Part shown: one piece after another, positions 23,608-35,348 of the stretch | Layout: the number at the start of each line of letters is the position of its first letter | How positions within the stretch are numbered: position 1 is the stretch's first letter | Assembly: GCF_003711515.1 (NCBI RefSeq) | Contig: NW_021167079.1 | Span: 795,471-859,470, forward strand | DNA length: 64,000 nt | Reading direction: 5' to 3' | From: Sodiomyces alkalinus F11 | Lineage: Eukaryota > Ascomycota > Sordariomycetes > Glomerellales > Plectosphaerellaceae | Position numbers and translations under genes: made by a program | The notes under the pieces: generated by a model | What the model was told of the DNA's origin: nothing | Seen by the model: the letters and a program-made list of their open reading frames with translations, nothing else | Database searches by the model: none

Positions 23608-24267
23608 CTGAAAGATAATAAGAGAGATTATCGGTGTCTGTGTTGGTGGAGTGGAGAGAGTATGATGAGTGTAAGTCTTGAGACGTGTTGGAGAATGAGC
23701 TGGGAATGGACTATGATGGACGTATAGACATTTTCTGCCTTTTCTGCATAACCTGATGAGCCGAGAAGACCAATTACCTTAATAACACGTCGTAAATAAG
23801 GTACTATTTGAATTTTGCGTGATATCCGTTAGGTTAACTCGTTAAGAAGGAATTTCAGTGTCGTTGCCCAGATGAAGTGACATGATGACATCCAAGTCGA
23901 GGCGATAAGATAAGTATAAGGTCACACAGCTTGTGACGTCATCAAGACCGTAAAAAGTGCTTAGTAATAACTACAGCACAATTTATAGGTGTACGTGTAG
24001 GGGACAAGCCACGAGTTCCAAGTTCCAACGACTTGTAAGTTACAACTCGCAGATGATTGAGTTTGGGTGGGGGTTTTTTTTTTTTCTTTTTCTCTCTCCC
24101 ACAGTACCGAATGGACAAGCCAGGGTGGGAAGCTGATCCCGGGATCCAGTCTTCAGTCGCAACTCCCAGCAAAGTCCCCAGGTTTCAGACATTAAAGGCG
24201 AAAAGTGAAGACGGCTCTACAGAAGCAAGACAAGCACAACCCCCAGCCCAGCCAATCTCTTCCTCCG
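23608..24267. other. Intergenic
   Basis: About 660 bases between two minus-strand genes. It should hold the promoter of the small gene and the 3' end of the Cys-rich gene. A homopolymeric T run lies near 24071-24081. No coding region is supported. Confidence 0.5.
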
Positions 24268-25041
24268 TCAAAGGGCGCCGTCTCCCAACGCGGACGCAAA
24301 AAACCTCCTGGGGCTCCAACGACACTCGTTCCCCTCCCCGCAGACCTGGCTCCCACTGCAGCAGCGCCACCCGCCCGTCCTGACGAGAGGCGAGTTGACC
24401 TGATCGCGTCCGAAACAGACGCCGTACTCCGTGCGCCAGGGGCCGTAGCGCCAGTTCGGCTCGGGGACGTAGTGGGCCGGTCCGCCGCAGCACGTCTCGC
24501 CGGGCCCGCGGCAGAAGAAGTCGGCGCTGCAGCAGGCGCCCGTGACGCAGGCGCCTCCGCAGTAGGTCGTGCCCCGGGGGCAGCAGTGGCTGCCTTGGAC
24601 GCATTGGTGGCCCTTTGGGCAGAAGCCGCCCTTTTCGCAGATGGAGTGGCCGCGGGGGCAGCAGCCGTTGTTGCAGCAGGTTGTGGTCAGGGGGCAGCAG
24701 TGGTCGTGGAGGGGGTTGCAATTGACTAGGTAGGACAGTCAGCTTGGTTGTTTTTAAGAAGAGAATAATGGAAAAAAAAGAAGAAGAAAAAAAAAGAAGA
24801 AGAAAAAGAAGAAGAAAAAGAAGAAAAAAAAAAGAAGAAAAAAAAAGAAGAAAAAAAAGAAGAAAAAAAAGAAGAAAAAAAAGAAGAAAAAAAAGAAGAA
24901 GAAAAAGAAGAAAACAAAAGAAGAAAAAACCCTACCGGTATACGTAGGACAGGCGAGCTCATTATCCTTCTTCACAAGAGGATGGTCTACAGTCTCGGAA
25001 TCCTGGGCGGGCTCGCAAAAAAGGAGAGCATCCCGAACCAA
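24268..25041 (-). CDS. Cysteine-rich protein, 5' end unresolved
   Basis: Two exons can be supported: the second, 24268-24725 (152 codons plus two bases), and the preceding one, ending at 24936. They join in phase as ELACPTYT-V-NCNPLHDHCC. The second exon encodes a dense run of cysteine pairs (HCCPL, TTTCCNNGCCP, SHCCPRGTTYCGGAC, GACCSADFFC, ETCCGG), with about 27 Cys in 150 residues. This pattern is typical of secreted disulfide-rich proteins. The upstream exon (DSETVDHPLVKKDNELACP) has no clear start. A plausible but weak continuation uses an exon beginning MRVFQGFSLFG near 25259, so a signal peptide is possible but not shown. The intron between the two exons is almost pure polypyrimidine on the coding strand. 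The function is not recognised; an effector or cell-wall role would be speculation. Confidence 0.5.
24771..24928. repeat. Purine-only microsatellite (gaagaaaa)n inside an intron
   Basis: About 160 bases consist almost entirely of A and G on the plus strand, built from gaa and gaaaaaa units. Read with the gene it is a long C/T tract filling most of the intron 24726-24935 of the Cys-rich gene. Confidence 0.9.
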
Positions 25042-25905
25042 GGCAGACCCTTGGTGGGAACGGGCTCGAGGCCATCGAGAACGGCTTGCCTGTCAAACGA
25101 AGCCACCTCGGCCGGATTAAAAGCCTGGTCGGAAAGGGGTTCGGGCGAGTCGGCACCGGGTCGTGGGCGAGCTGAGGTCCCATGCTCGGGCCCATCGTGG
25201 CCAACCACTGCACCCAGGGGACCCCGAAGAGACTGAAGCCCTGGAAGACGCGCATCTTGACCTGCCTCGAGGTTTGTTTGGCTTTCTTGGCTTCTTCTCG
25301 GAGAGAAGACTCGGAGGAAGCCACTCTAACAGAAAAAGACTGCAAGGATAAGAGGAAGAAAGTGTTTACCGCGCTCTAGTTATTGCCTCTGCGGACAGAG
25401 TTGCCCTTGCTTGCCCTTGCGGCCTTGCCCAGCAGGTATGTGGCGGAATCCCGCGGAATCCTTCCCCTGAACGACTCGTCACGTTGAGTATTGAATGTAC
25501 CAGCATATGGGAATGGAGGGAGAAAGATAAGGTACAGTATAATTCCTCCTTGCCCCTAGGGATACAAAGACAGTATCACACGGGCTCTCCGTTTGTATTC
25601 ATGTCATTGAGTGTATAAAAGCCGAGGTGTTCACTTTGTGCCGTCTTCTTGTAAGTCGTGAGCTCTGCCCAGTTATGCGTGCAGCCTGAAAGTGTGAATA
25701 TGCCCTTTCAACCACCTCAACCAAGAGGAATGAATATTTGTTTATTTTCCCAGACCTGCATACCGACTCCCTTACTCCCTCCCCCCATCATCGCTATCAT
25801 CTTGCATCATCATCGTCTTCTTCTCTCGTACCATCTTCATGCTCATGTACAGATATCTCTTAATGCCCATGGGAACTCTAGACTCTGAGCCCTCTATACC
25901 GGCCC
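25042..25905. other. Upstream part of Cys-rich gene and intergenic region
   Basis: The first 300 bases probably contain one or more 5' exons of the Cys-rich gene, but open frames overlap in two phases and I cannot assign them. From about 25380 to 25905 there is no supported coding sequence. This part lies upstream of the Cys-rich gene and downstream of the GLN4 stop. Confidence 0.45.
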
Positions 25906-28199
25906 TTAATTCTTCCCAGCATCCTCCTTCAAGGAAACAATCTTGTTGAGAACAATCTTGTCGTCCTTCGAGTCCGAATCCATGGCCTAGTTTGCACTCT
26001 TGTTAGTTTCCACCCCCAGTAATGACAACTCATCAATAAACGGACACCACAGGAAACTTACAAAGTACGCAAGGCGCATGGCCTGGAACCGCACACCCTC
26101 GGGTCCGCTCTTGCCCCGTTCGCTCTCGCCAGCAGCCTCAGGCCACGGCGCCCGTCGTTTCACCTCGTCGATGCCGCTCTCGATAACCGCATCCGGATAG
26201 ACGACCTCGCTCTCCGGGTGAATATCGTTGAGGAACCCGCCCTCGGCGTCGTCCGGCCGTTCGCTCTTGAACAGCGAGTTGTGCACCCGCGCCTCGACCC
26301 GCTGGGAGCCCTCCGTGCCCACCCACGTGATGAACGCCTTGGGCTTCTTCCCTTCCTTGTCGAACACGGCCCGCACCTCGGTGACCTTGCCCGTCGCTTC
26401 GTCCTTGCCGAACGACGTCGCCTTGATGGGGTACGGCGCGTTCATCAGCCCCACCGTCTTGCCGGGCGCGAGCCGGAAATAGTCCTTGCTGTCGACCTCG
26501 CGGAAGTCGGACCGGTCGATGTAGACCGTCGGCGTGAACTTGACCGTGTGAGAGCCCATGGCGGGATCCTTGGGGGAGAAGGGGAGCTCGAGGTCGAGGG
26601 TCTCGGTCGCGTCTTCTATCGTCACGGGAATGGGGTCCAGGACCATCATCAGGCGGGGGACGGTGCGCTCAAGGTATTTCCGGATGCTCTGTTCAAATCG
26701 CTTGATCTGGATCGTCGTCGTCGAGGGCGTCTTACGAGCAGTTAGCCTTTGTCTTTCGTGTTTTTTCCCCCTTCTTTTTGCCCTTTTCTCACCCAAAATC
26801 AACAGCAAGGGGCGACAGGAACATCTGTGACCTACCACGCCCAGTTCAGAAATAAAGTCGAGAATGGCCTGAGGCGGTACACCTCTCCTCCTCAGAGACA
26901 CAAGTGTGAACAACCGCGGATCGTCCCAGTCGCGGACGTGGCCGTCGTCGACCAGCTTCTGAATCTTACGCTTGGAGAGCACGGTACCAGTAATGTTCCT
27001 TTCCGAAGCGGTCAGCGGCATGGAGGAAGAGACGAGACCCGAGAGAAACTTACAAGCGACCGTACTCCCGCTGCATGGGTTCGTAAACGCCCAACACCTT
27101 GTTGAGCCACTCGTAAGACTGACGCGAGTTGATGAACTCGGTGGTGCAGAGGCTGTGGGTAATCTTCTCGAACGAGTCGCAGAGGCCGTGGGTGAAGTCG
27201 TAGGTGGGATAGATCTTCCAATCCCAGCCGGTCCGATGGTGTGGCGTGTCCGACTTGATCCGGTACGCGGCCAGGTCCCACATCTGGGGGTTCCCGTCTT
27301 CCATGTCCATCTTCATGCGCAGGAACGCCTCCCTGGGCTTGTACACCCCGTCCCGCATGTCCCTGAACTTTTTCAAGTTCGCCTCGACTGTTTGGCTGGC
27401 GTGTTCGCAGCGGTATCGTGGTGTCGCGCCCTTTTCACCACCTCGCTGGAGCTTGATTTCGGTGTCTGCGGTGCGATGGGGACTTAGCCATCACGTCATT
27501 CATTCCGGGAAGGGGAGAGAAAAAGAAGAAGAAACGTGGGAGACTGACCATCGCAATGGCAGACGTAGGCCTTCTCCAAGGTGATCAGCTTCTCGGCCAG
27601 GTCGTACAGCTTCTGGAAGTTGTCACTGGAGTGGGTGATCTTGTACGGGGTGAAGCCCAACCAGTGCACCATGTCCTGGATGGCCGTGAAGTACTTCTCC
27701 TCCTCTTTCTCGGGATTCGTGTCATCGTATCGAAGGTAGCTAATACGGAAGAGCCGTGTTAGTGAAGAGGGAAATTAGGGGAGTTAGAGATCGGGTATCC
27801 GCACCAGACACCACCGTGGTATTTCGCAAAGCCAAAGTTGACAGCGATCGCCTTGGCGTGGCCAATATGGAGGAAACCGTTGGGCTCGGGCGGGAACCGA
27901 GTGACAACGGGCTTCATGGGGCGCTCCTTGAAAACGTCGTCGAGGAATCCCTGCTTGAACATGGCCTCGGAGTCGATGACCACCTCCTCTTCCTTTGGCT
28001 TGGGAGCCGGCTTCTTGTCGTTCCCCCCCACGGCCGCAGCGACGGCAGCCTTTGCCTCCTTTGCCTTCGCGGTGGCCGCTTTTTTGGCGCGTTTGGCCTG
28101 GCGCTTCTTCAGCTCGCCTTTGCTGACCAGCTCTCCCGTCTCCTCGTCGAGATGGAGCTTGGCCGTCTGCTCGGCCACAGCTCCCATGTCAGCCATCAT
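25906..28199 (-). CDS. GLN4: Glutaminyl-tRNA synthetase, cytosolic
   Basis: Six exons (27805-28199, 27549-27739, 27054-27465, 26836-26998, 26062-26730, 25906-25986) give 636 residues. The class I signature [18 protein letters not shown] holds the HIGH motif near residues 102-119, and [11 protein letters not shown] holds the KMSKS-type motif. The catalytic core includes [17 protein letters not shown] and [15 protein letters not shown]. The C-terminal part is the anticodon-binding beta-barrel pair ([35 protein letters not shown]). The enzyme charges tRNA-Gln with glutamine in the cytosol. A Lys/Ala-rich N-terminal arm precedes the core, but the full N-terminal domain of yeast Gln4 is shorter here. 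MM at the start leaves two possible initiators, three bases apart. All splice phases agree. It is divergent from the macro-domain gene. Confidence 0.95.
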
Positions 28200-28802
28200 A
28201 TGATGTACGTGGACTGGCTGGGCTATGTTGAGAGGGTGTTTTGTTCGTTGGTCTCTTGAAGTGGAAATATACGGGTTCGGTAGGCGGATGAAGAGGCGGA
28301 TAGGGGCAGAACTGGCGAGCGCAATTGACTTTTGTTTGCACCGTTGAGAGATGAGGAAATGGAGGGGTCACAACGGGGCGAGGTAAAGATAAGGTACTAG
28401 GTACATGGCGGGGCAGGCTGAGTCACTCGAGTACCTTGGCATTTTCAGGGAGGAGCTTGGGCCACCTTTGGCTCCGTAGCTCCTCCTCTCCGTGAAGCTC
28501 CGTTGAGTGTCAAGAATCAAGCCACAGTACCGTACCTGCCAACTGCGCCACATCGTGGCTGACCGGACCACCGCCCCGTTACGGGTTCATTTCGTCAGAC
28601 CGTCCAAGTTCGTCAACGGTCAATGCCATTTCTTAGAAATGTGCTCCAGCCTCCAACTCTCCTCAGCAACTCCCTCCATTCCACCGTTACCAACCTCTCA
28701 TTTATCGACTGTCCCGTCTTTGTCTCTTCCATTCTCGTAATCCTTCACAAGATTGCACCTCGCACTTCAAAAGCCCCCCCATCGCGACCCCCTTCTCCTT
28801 GA
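28200..28802. promoter_or_regulatory. Shared divergent promoter region (GLN4 / macro-domain gene)
   Basis: These 600 bases separate two start codons that point away from each other, so both promoters lie here. No specific element is recognised, and the region just before the macro-domain gene is pyrimidine-rich. Confidence 0.5.
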
Positions 28803-29033
28803 ATGACCCTCCCGGGCCTCCCCCGCGCCGCCAGAATGGGAGCCATCTGCCTCTCCGAAATCCCTTCCCTCAGCCTCCTCTACAAACTGGGCCAGCTCAC
28901 AGCTCCCACGACAAAGCCCTTCCACGCCCCGAACGCCTCCCACAACGACCGCGTCGGCCTCATCCGCGCCGACATCACCCACCTCCGCGTCGGCGCCATC
29001 GTCAACGCCGCCAACAACTCCCTCCTGGGCGGC

Positions 29034-29068
<35 letters not shown>

Positions 29069-29699
29069 CCCCGGCCTCCTCGCCGAATGCCGCACCCTGG
29101 GCCGCTGCACCACCGGTTCCGCCAAGATCACCTCCGCCTACGACCTCCCCTGCGACCGCGTCATCCACGCCGTCGGCCCCGTCTACGACACCCTGTCCCC
29201 CGAACGCGCCCGCGCCGCCCTGGAGGGCTGCTACACGAAGAGCCTCGAGCTCGCCGTCGACAACGGGTGCCGGACCATTGCGTTCAGTGCCATCAGCACC
29301 GGCGTCTACGGGTACCCTAGCGACGAAGCGGCGCCTGTGGCCGTTGCTGCGGCGAGGAAGTTCCTGGACGGTCCTGACGGGGATAAGATGGACAGGATTG
29401 TGTTCTGCACTTTTGAGGTGAAGGATGTGAAGGCTTACAACAAGACTTTACCGTGGGTCTTTTCTGCCCCAACACTTTCCCTTCTATGGGGACATCTGCT
29501 GGAGTAGGCTGCTGTCGTATTGACTGTCGTATTGACTTTTGTTGGTAATAGGAAATACTTTCCGCCTGCCGAGGCTGCTGCCGGACCTGACGAGACGACC
29601 AAGGCGGAAGAGAAGAAGGAGACCGAACAGGCAAAGGCAGTTGCTGCCGAGCTACCCAGTGTGCCCAAGAGCGAACCCTCCGAGTCTTCAATACCATGA
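28803..29699 (+). CDS. Macro-domain protein (MacroD-type ADP-ribose hydrolase)
   Basis: Two exons (28803-29452, 29552-29699) give 265 residues. The macro domain spans about residues 45-210. The signature is complete: [20 protein letters not shown] holds the ADP-ribose-binding Asn and Gly-rich loop, [10 protein letters not shown] follows, then [10 protein letters not shown] and ISTGVYGYP. This is the MacroD/YmdB class, which removes ADP-ribose from proteins and from O-acetyl-ADP-ribose. The C-terminal 55 residues are Glu/Lys/Ala-rich and disordered. A second Met at 28836 ([17 protein letters not shown]) fits the family start better than the first; both are in frame. It shares its promoter region with GLN4 and has a (tcaggggc)n array about 300 bases downstream. 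Confidence 0.92.
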
Positions 29700-30432
29700 G
29701 TAGGCACGAGTTTGATTTTTTTTTTTTTTTTAGCATGGCGTTGGCGGTATACGGGCCGGACTACTAGGGCCTCGCATCGCGTTTTAGTCCACATGGGAAA
29801 GGTTAACCCCATGACATAAGCATCTAGAATGCATCTAGTTTGAGCAGAGGAGGACCTAATTTCTGACGAGACCTCAAGTGCCGCATGCCACAATATTGAG
29901 TTTTGGCTCCTGTCCTCGTGCCGACCATGGACAGTCAATCATTGATCTCAATGGTTGCGGGGATTTAGGTTGAGAGATTACGCATCCAGAAATTCAGGGG
30001 CTCAGGGGCTCAGGGGCGCAGGGGCGCAGGGGCAACTTGGCCTTGTATTTTCAAGTGCCGGCCAGCGCTCTCAACTACCTTATAAACCTTCGGTGGAATG
30101 GCCCGGGCAGACTCACAAGTCCGTTGCTCCCTACATTTGCAGGTATCTCCTCACATCCAAAAAGTTTCCCTCCGATGCATCTCGCAAGCAATTCCAGCCT
30201 CCACCGAACCCAACCATCCACTTCGACTAGCCACACAGTGGAAGCCCAACGTAGAAATGGGGACAACTACAGGGGCCAAATCCCGCCTCTGATGCGTTGT
30301 ATCCACGAGGGAAACAACAAAGAGTAGTATGCAAAACGCCCAAGCTGAGAACCTCTGCCCCCAAACTCCTCCCTTCCTTTCTCTATTCTGTTCTTTTCTT
30401 CAATGTTGTTTTCTGTTCCGATCACAGGCACG
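29700..30432. other. Intergenic, convergent 3' flanks with octamer repeat
   Basis: This lies between the stops of the macro-domain gene and gene A. It contains a 14-base T run near 29718 and the octamer array at 29994-30033. I see no supportable coding region. Confidence 0.55.
29994..30033. repeat. Octamer tandem repeat (tcaggggc)n
   Basis: Five octamers: three of tcaggggc, then two of gcaggggc, 3' of the macro-domain gene. The unit matches the arrays at 23148 (opposite strand) and 48977. Confidence 0.85.
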
Positions 30433-33400
30433 CTAGCTTTTCTCGTTCTTTAGTGACCACTTGAAAGGCCAACCTGCATCTAAGATCAGATCCATGCCGG
30501 TGGTTTTCTTCTTTTTGCCAGCCGGCAAGTTGTCACCATCATCATCATCACGCTTCCGTTTCTTGCTGGGGCTGGCGTCTTGCTTCTTCTCCCCCGCCGG
30601 CTCGTCATCTTTGTCAAGCTTCTGTTTCTTGCTGCTGGGGTTGTCTTCTTTTTGCTTCTCCCCCCCGGCCGGATCTTGGTCGTCATCGTCATCGCGCTTT
30701 CGTTTCTCCCCCCCTTGATTCTCACCTGAGCCCTCGCCAGTGGGAGCCCCTCCGTCTCCTCCGTCGTCATCGTCATCGGGCTTCTTTCCCCCTTGGTTCT
30801 CACCTGACCCTTCACCAGTGGTAGCCCCTTCATCTCCTCCATCATCCTCGTCCTCGTCCTGGTCTGAGTCGGCGTCGGAGTCGGAGTCGGAGCTGTTATC
30901 CTCGCCGTCATCCTCGCCGTCATCCTCGCCGTCATCCGAGTCGCTGTCCGAATCCAAACTCAAAGTGCTACTCGAAATGCTCGCGTCGTCTTGACCACCC
31001 TGCAGTGTATGGAACGCCGGGTCATCCTCATACGCTTTCCACGAATCCTGACCACCATACACAACCAGCGCGACCTGGTTCGCAAGATCTTCGGTCACGC
31101 TGGCGCTGAGGGCATACGGATGAGGGAAGAACCCCCGCATTGCGGGAATGTTGGACCCGTACTCTAGCCAGGGACTCTTCACCGTAGGCGGAATGGGGAC
31201 CGGTTGGCTCGGGGGGCCTGACCATTTACCGGTAATGCCGCTTGGGAGTTGGGGGTACGTCGGCTGGGGATGTTCCGGGGCTGTAGGGCCGAAGGAGAAG
31301 GGCTGCGCGTGCGGCAGTGTTGGGTGATTGAGACCTGGAAGCTTCTCAACGTGGGCCTTTAGTTTGAAGAATTTCTTTTGCCCTGCAGGCAGATGGAGAC
31401 TGTCTGGAGGAGACGTATTCTCAGCAGCGGGGTCTGGAGCTGTGGGATTCTGGGCAGTGGGATTCGGGACAGTGGTGCTTGGAGCCGATGGGTTCTCAGC
31501 AGCAGCATCCGGAGAAGGTGAGTCTGGCGAAGAGGTGCTCGAAGGCAATTGACTCGGGGCAGATGTCGGTGTCCCTGGAGCAGGCAAACTCGGAGGAGGC
31601 GGAACAGGAGGTGGGCCTGACCCCTGAGGATCTGAACCCTGGGGCTCCGAAGTCGAGGCATTAGGGTTGGGAATGATGAAATTCGAGGGAAACGGCTCCT
31701 GCTTATCCAAGAAAGTGTACTCGGACGACGACCAGTGTTGGGCGAGCTGCTCGATGGCTTCGAGAGGATCCGTCATCTTAGAGTCGATGAGCGCCAGCGT
31801 GGGAACCAGGTCGGATCTCATACGCAACGTCTGGAGTATCTTGTCGACGTTCTCGATTTGCTCTCTGGTGAGCAGTTTGATCTCCTTCTGGGCCGTACGA
31901 AGCCAGCGCATCGATGCCGGTCTCCTCGACTGCCCCACGTTGGGCACTAGGGATAAGATCTCGCCCCAATCCTTAGGCAGAGGAAGATCGTGAATGTCGG
32001 CCGTCCATTCCTTCACGCACCGGATCTTCTCAAGGGCGTGGGCGAACTCGTGCGTCATGGGCGTGACCGCCGTTTGCACATGGGGCAAAGAGCTGATCTT
32101 GCGGAATTCATCGCAGTGCTTCTCGAGCTTCGTCAGCCATTTCTGGATGTGATCGTTGATATCGTCGAGAGAGTCGAGATTGAGTTCATCTCGGATGTTG
32201 TCGTTCATCCGCCACTGTTCGCTCGCGTACGTCTGGTAAATAGCCACTTCTCTCATCAAGTTGGTCTGGGCCTTGCGCAACCGATAGTCGAGATGTGCCG
32301 GGGTAGACTTGGCGTGGCGCTGGATGGCCCGCCAAAACTCCATAAAACGGCCGTCCAAATACTCCAAGATGAGAGACCAGCGTACTAGGATCCCCTCCAA
32401 ATCCTGGTCGGCCTTCCATTCCCACCTCGCCGCTGCGTCCACAAAGTTGTGGTACTGTTCGCTGCGCCATGTGTCGCGTGCCTCGGGAGATAGCTGGGAG
32501 TTTTCGGCGTCCAGATGGATCGTTCTCAGCTCTAGAGCATACATGCGAGTCTCGATAAGCAGGGCCTCGAAGGCCTTGTCCCGGGAAGAAATCGTGCCCA
32601 CGTCGTGGCGCCATCTCTCGATCATCACAGACGCCTCCACAATCTCCGCCACGAGCATCGCCACAAATATCTTGACAGTCGGGGTCCGATCCAAGACATT
32701 GGACCATTCGTGGAGGGGCAATCTGTATACTCCACGTTGCACAATGATGTGCGCCGCAGACGCACTGATGTCCCTGGGGTAGACCTTGGCGTTGCGCGCG
32801 GTGCGAAGGAGAAGGGCCGAGAAGCCATATCTGGCAACTTCTGCGGTCCAGAAGTTTCTGATTGAAGAAGGCTTGCAGCTGAGACGACCGTACGGTCGTG
32901 TTATATTGGTCCATCGACAAAGGCGGGCTGGCGAGAACATTTTTCCTGGCGTCTTTTTCCACCAGTGCTGACCACGCCGCGTAATAGTGATATCCGTACG
33001 GATAGTGATAGAGAACTACACCGCATGGGACTTGCTTCAGAAACCGGGTAGAATGGCCAAGGCTGGAAGTGGTCCAACTGGATCCGCCAAAGAGCTGGAA
33101 ACAAGTTGAAGGTGCCACGTCAGTTATTGTTAATTTGTTGCCCGCTGGAATCACCAAACAAAGAAAATGATAGGGCGACGCCTAAATCAGCTTGAATCCC
33201 ACTCACCATTCTCTCCATCCAAGACCCGGCCTCGGTTACGGGAAGGTCGTCGCCAAATGCCTCTGTATAGGGCTCAGCAAACGGCTCCCCCTCTCCCCAC
33301 ATAGCTTTCCCAAACCGCTCCAAATTGTCCATTGTGTCCTCTTTGAAAGGCTGTCTGGCCTTGAACGGCCCGTGGCTTCTGGGACCTGGGCAGAGAGTCC

Positions 33401-35348
33401 ACATCATATGCGAAAAAGTCACCGAATGCTGTGTGAATTTCATCCCCCGCCAGTGGGCAAGCAAGTCAGTGGAAGTTCCCCGAGGGGGGGGGGGGGGGAG
33501 AAGAGCTTGCAAGAACAAAGACTAACCGCGAGTTCATGAAGGAATACGTTGACGAATCTGAATTGACAATCGACCTGCTCGCTCACGCTGTAGCCCTTGG
33601 CAAGTAAGGGATATATGATATCGGCACTTATGCTCATGTTGAGAGTGCGGGGTGGATATTCCGGTCTGAACGACATGAGACCCGCGATATGATCCGTTGT
33701 ACGTGGTTGTTGGGCGTATCCCTCCTTGTGAAATGCGCTCTTGACCATAATGATCAAGGACCGGTGCATGGTGATCCAAGTTTCCCACATTGCATCGATA
33801 TAAGGGGCGACCTCTTCGGTGAAGCCCGGTAGGTTGTCTGGGTCTATTTTATTCGTGCTGAAGCTCCATGCCGGGCGCTTCATGATCTGTCCGTAGGGAC
33901 GAGTATCTCGCTCCATGTTAATCCGTTCCCGACAGAACACGTTCATAAAAGCACGCCATTGGTTGTTGCTCGCGAGACATTCGTTCAGAATCTTGGTCAC
34001 CAGTCTCAGGGCCGGTTGTAAGCGTTCCCATACAAAATCGTCGGTCTGTCGCCATGTCAGATCGCACACGAAAGCCAAAGAAAAGATGCCTGCCGGCGCC
34101 GTGGTGAACATACTCCCGGATCTATTACACCTTTTCGGCCCCCGATATTGTACATGTACTGTGGGTAAGGCATGGACATGCCAGGCGCGACAAGACGTTG
34201 CCATCGCTGCCGCTGGACCAGTCTGGGGACCCAAGTTAATCAACTTGGCTCGTTCAACCAACGTGGGGACACGATGATCCATGATGATCCGTGAAATGAA
34301 AGACTTGAGATTGCAAAACCCACTTGTGTAGAGGCACATCAATATTCGGCCCCGGGAATTGGTTGTCAATGGTGAAGATGCCGTCGCGCATCATCTATCT
34401 CGGTGGTTAGCAAGCAGTGGTGATGGGATCCTGGGTGGGTGCTCGGGTGACTGTGCGCTGCAGAAGAATCCTACGTACTTCATCAGTCGTCAAGGTGCCG
34501 AATATAATCGACTGCCAGTCATAATCATCGTAGATCCCTTGGAGAAACTGAACCATGAATTGGTCGTTTTTCCCTAGCCTGGCAAAGGTAGCAGGCTCGG
34601 TGAGTTCCTGTAGGAGCTCCTCTGGATCTCGGCCGTGCTCTCGGGCCAAGGCCTTGAGCTGCTCCAGGGCGGCCGTCGCTTTCACAAACATAGGCGGCCG
34701 GTTTGAGCCCTCGGGGAGGGGAAGCTGTCTCCTAACATCGCTCGTCGGTGATAGTTGAGACCGTCCATCCGTTCTTTCAGGGTGAATGCCAAATCGTCTG
34801 GCGAACGGGGTCGGGTTGCGTGCGGCATCTTTCGCGAGTTGAGCCGGTCTGATGGCGCGCAATATATCGATGTGGCGTATAGGCCGACCCTCTCCTTTCT
34901 TCCCCCCTTCGTCGCCCTTCTTCTCCCCCTTCTCCTTCTCCTTGCCCTTCTCCTTGCCCTCATCCTTGTCCTTATCCTTGTCCTCATCTTTGTCCCCATC
35001 CTTCGCGCTCTTCTTCTCCCCCGCCTCTCCGTGTTTCTTCTGATTTATCAAGGCGCTTTCATACAAGCTCGGATCTTGCCAAGCCGGATCTGTCCACTCC
35101 GGTATGTACTGAATGTATCGCCATTCGGGAAACTTCTTTTTCTTTTTGATGGGCGGGTCAATGTTGTCCAAGTCGAGCCTGTCGCAAGCAAACTCCTTCC
35201 GAAACTTGAAATAGGTGCCCTCGTCGTTCTCGAACCCGGCGTGGGCGGAAGGTTGGTGGGACAAGACGTCCTTGTCCTGTGTTTGTTGCTCCGAGGCCGG
35301 GGGGCACTCCTCCGTGTTATTCCGCCACCAGTCATAGTCGAGCTCCAT
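30433..35348 (-). CDS. Gene A: HExxH metallopeptidase-like protein with acidic/basic tail
   Basis: I derive seven exons (34479-35348, 34324-34394, 34114-34222, 33527-34045, 33207-33428, 32973-33094, 30433-32878), giving 1452 residues. It is a paralogue of genes B and C. Shared blocks are TDDFVWERLQPALRL (about 351-365), VFLHELAH at 517-524 with the HExxH split before its last His by a 98-base intron, VTEAGSWMERMLFGG at 587-601 and FWTAEVARYGFSALL. HExxH plus a downstream Glu is the usual zinc-site layout of gluzincin peptidases; activity is inferred only. The N-terminus has a Lys/Asp/Glu-rich stretch (about 110-155). The tail is Pro/Ser-rich, then acidic (GEDDGEDDGEDD) with basic nuclear-type motifs (KKRKRDDDD, KKQKLDKDD). 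Unlike B and C it shows no cytochrome-b5-like unit. Exons 2-3 and the 94-base intron at 32879-32972 are the least certain. Confidence 0.72.
30901..30936. repeat. 12-bp coding tandem repeat (acidic tail of gene A)
   Basis: Three perfect copies of ctcgccgtcatc encode the GEDD repeats of the gene A tail on the minus strand. A second, imperfect duplication of roughly 80 bases, encoding GEGSGENQGG units, lies at about 30705-30860. Confidence 0.8.
33484..33498. repeat. 15-G homopolymer in an intron of gene A
   Basis: A run of 15 G on the plus strand falls inside the intron 33429-33526 that splits the HExxH motif of gene A. On the coding strand it is a poly-C tract. Its length may be unreliable, but as it is intronic it does not affect the frame. 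Confidence 0.85.

Noticed and set aside
29435..29938. Minus-strand frame overlapping the end of the macro-domain gene
   Set aside because: Its translation crosses the poly-T run as poly-Lys and overlaps a well-supported exon; no domain seen.
33440..33530. Apparent frameshift or broken HExxH in gene A at the 15-G tract
   Set aside because: No acceptor exists right before the first CAC codon, which looked like a pseudogene. An acceptor at 33429-33430 restores HELAH and the same intron position as in B and C, with the tract inside the intron.
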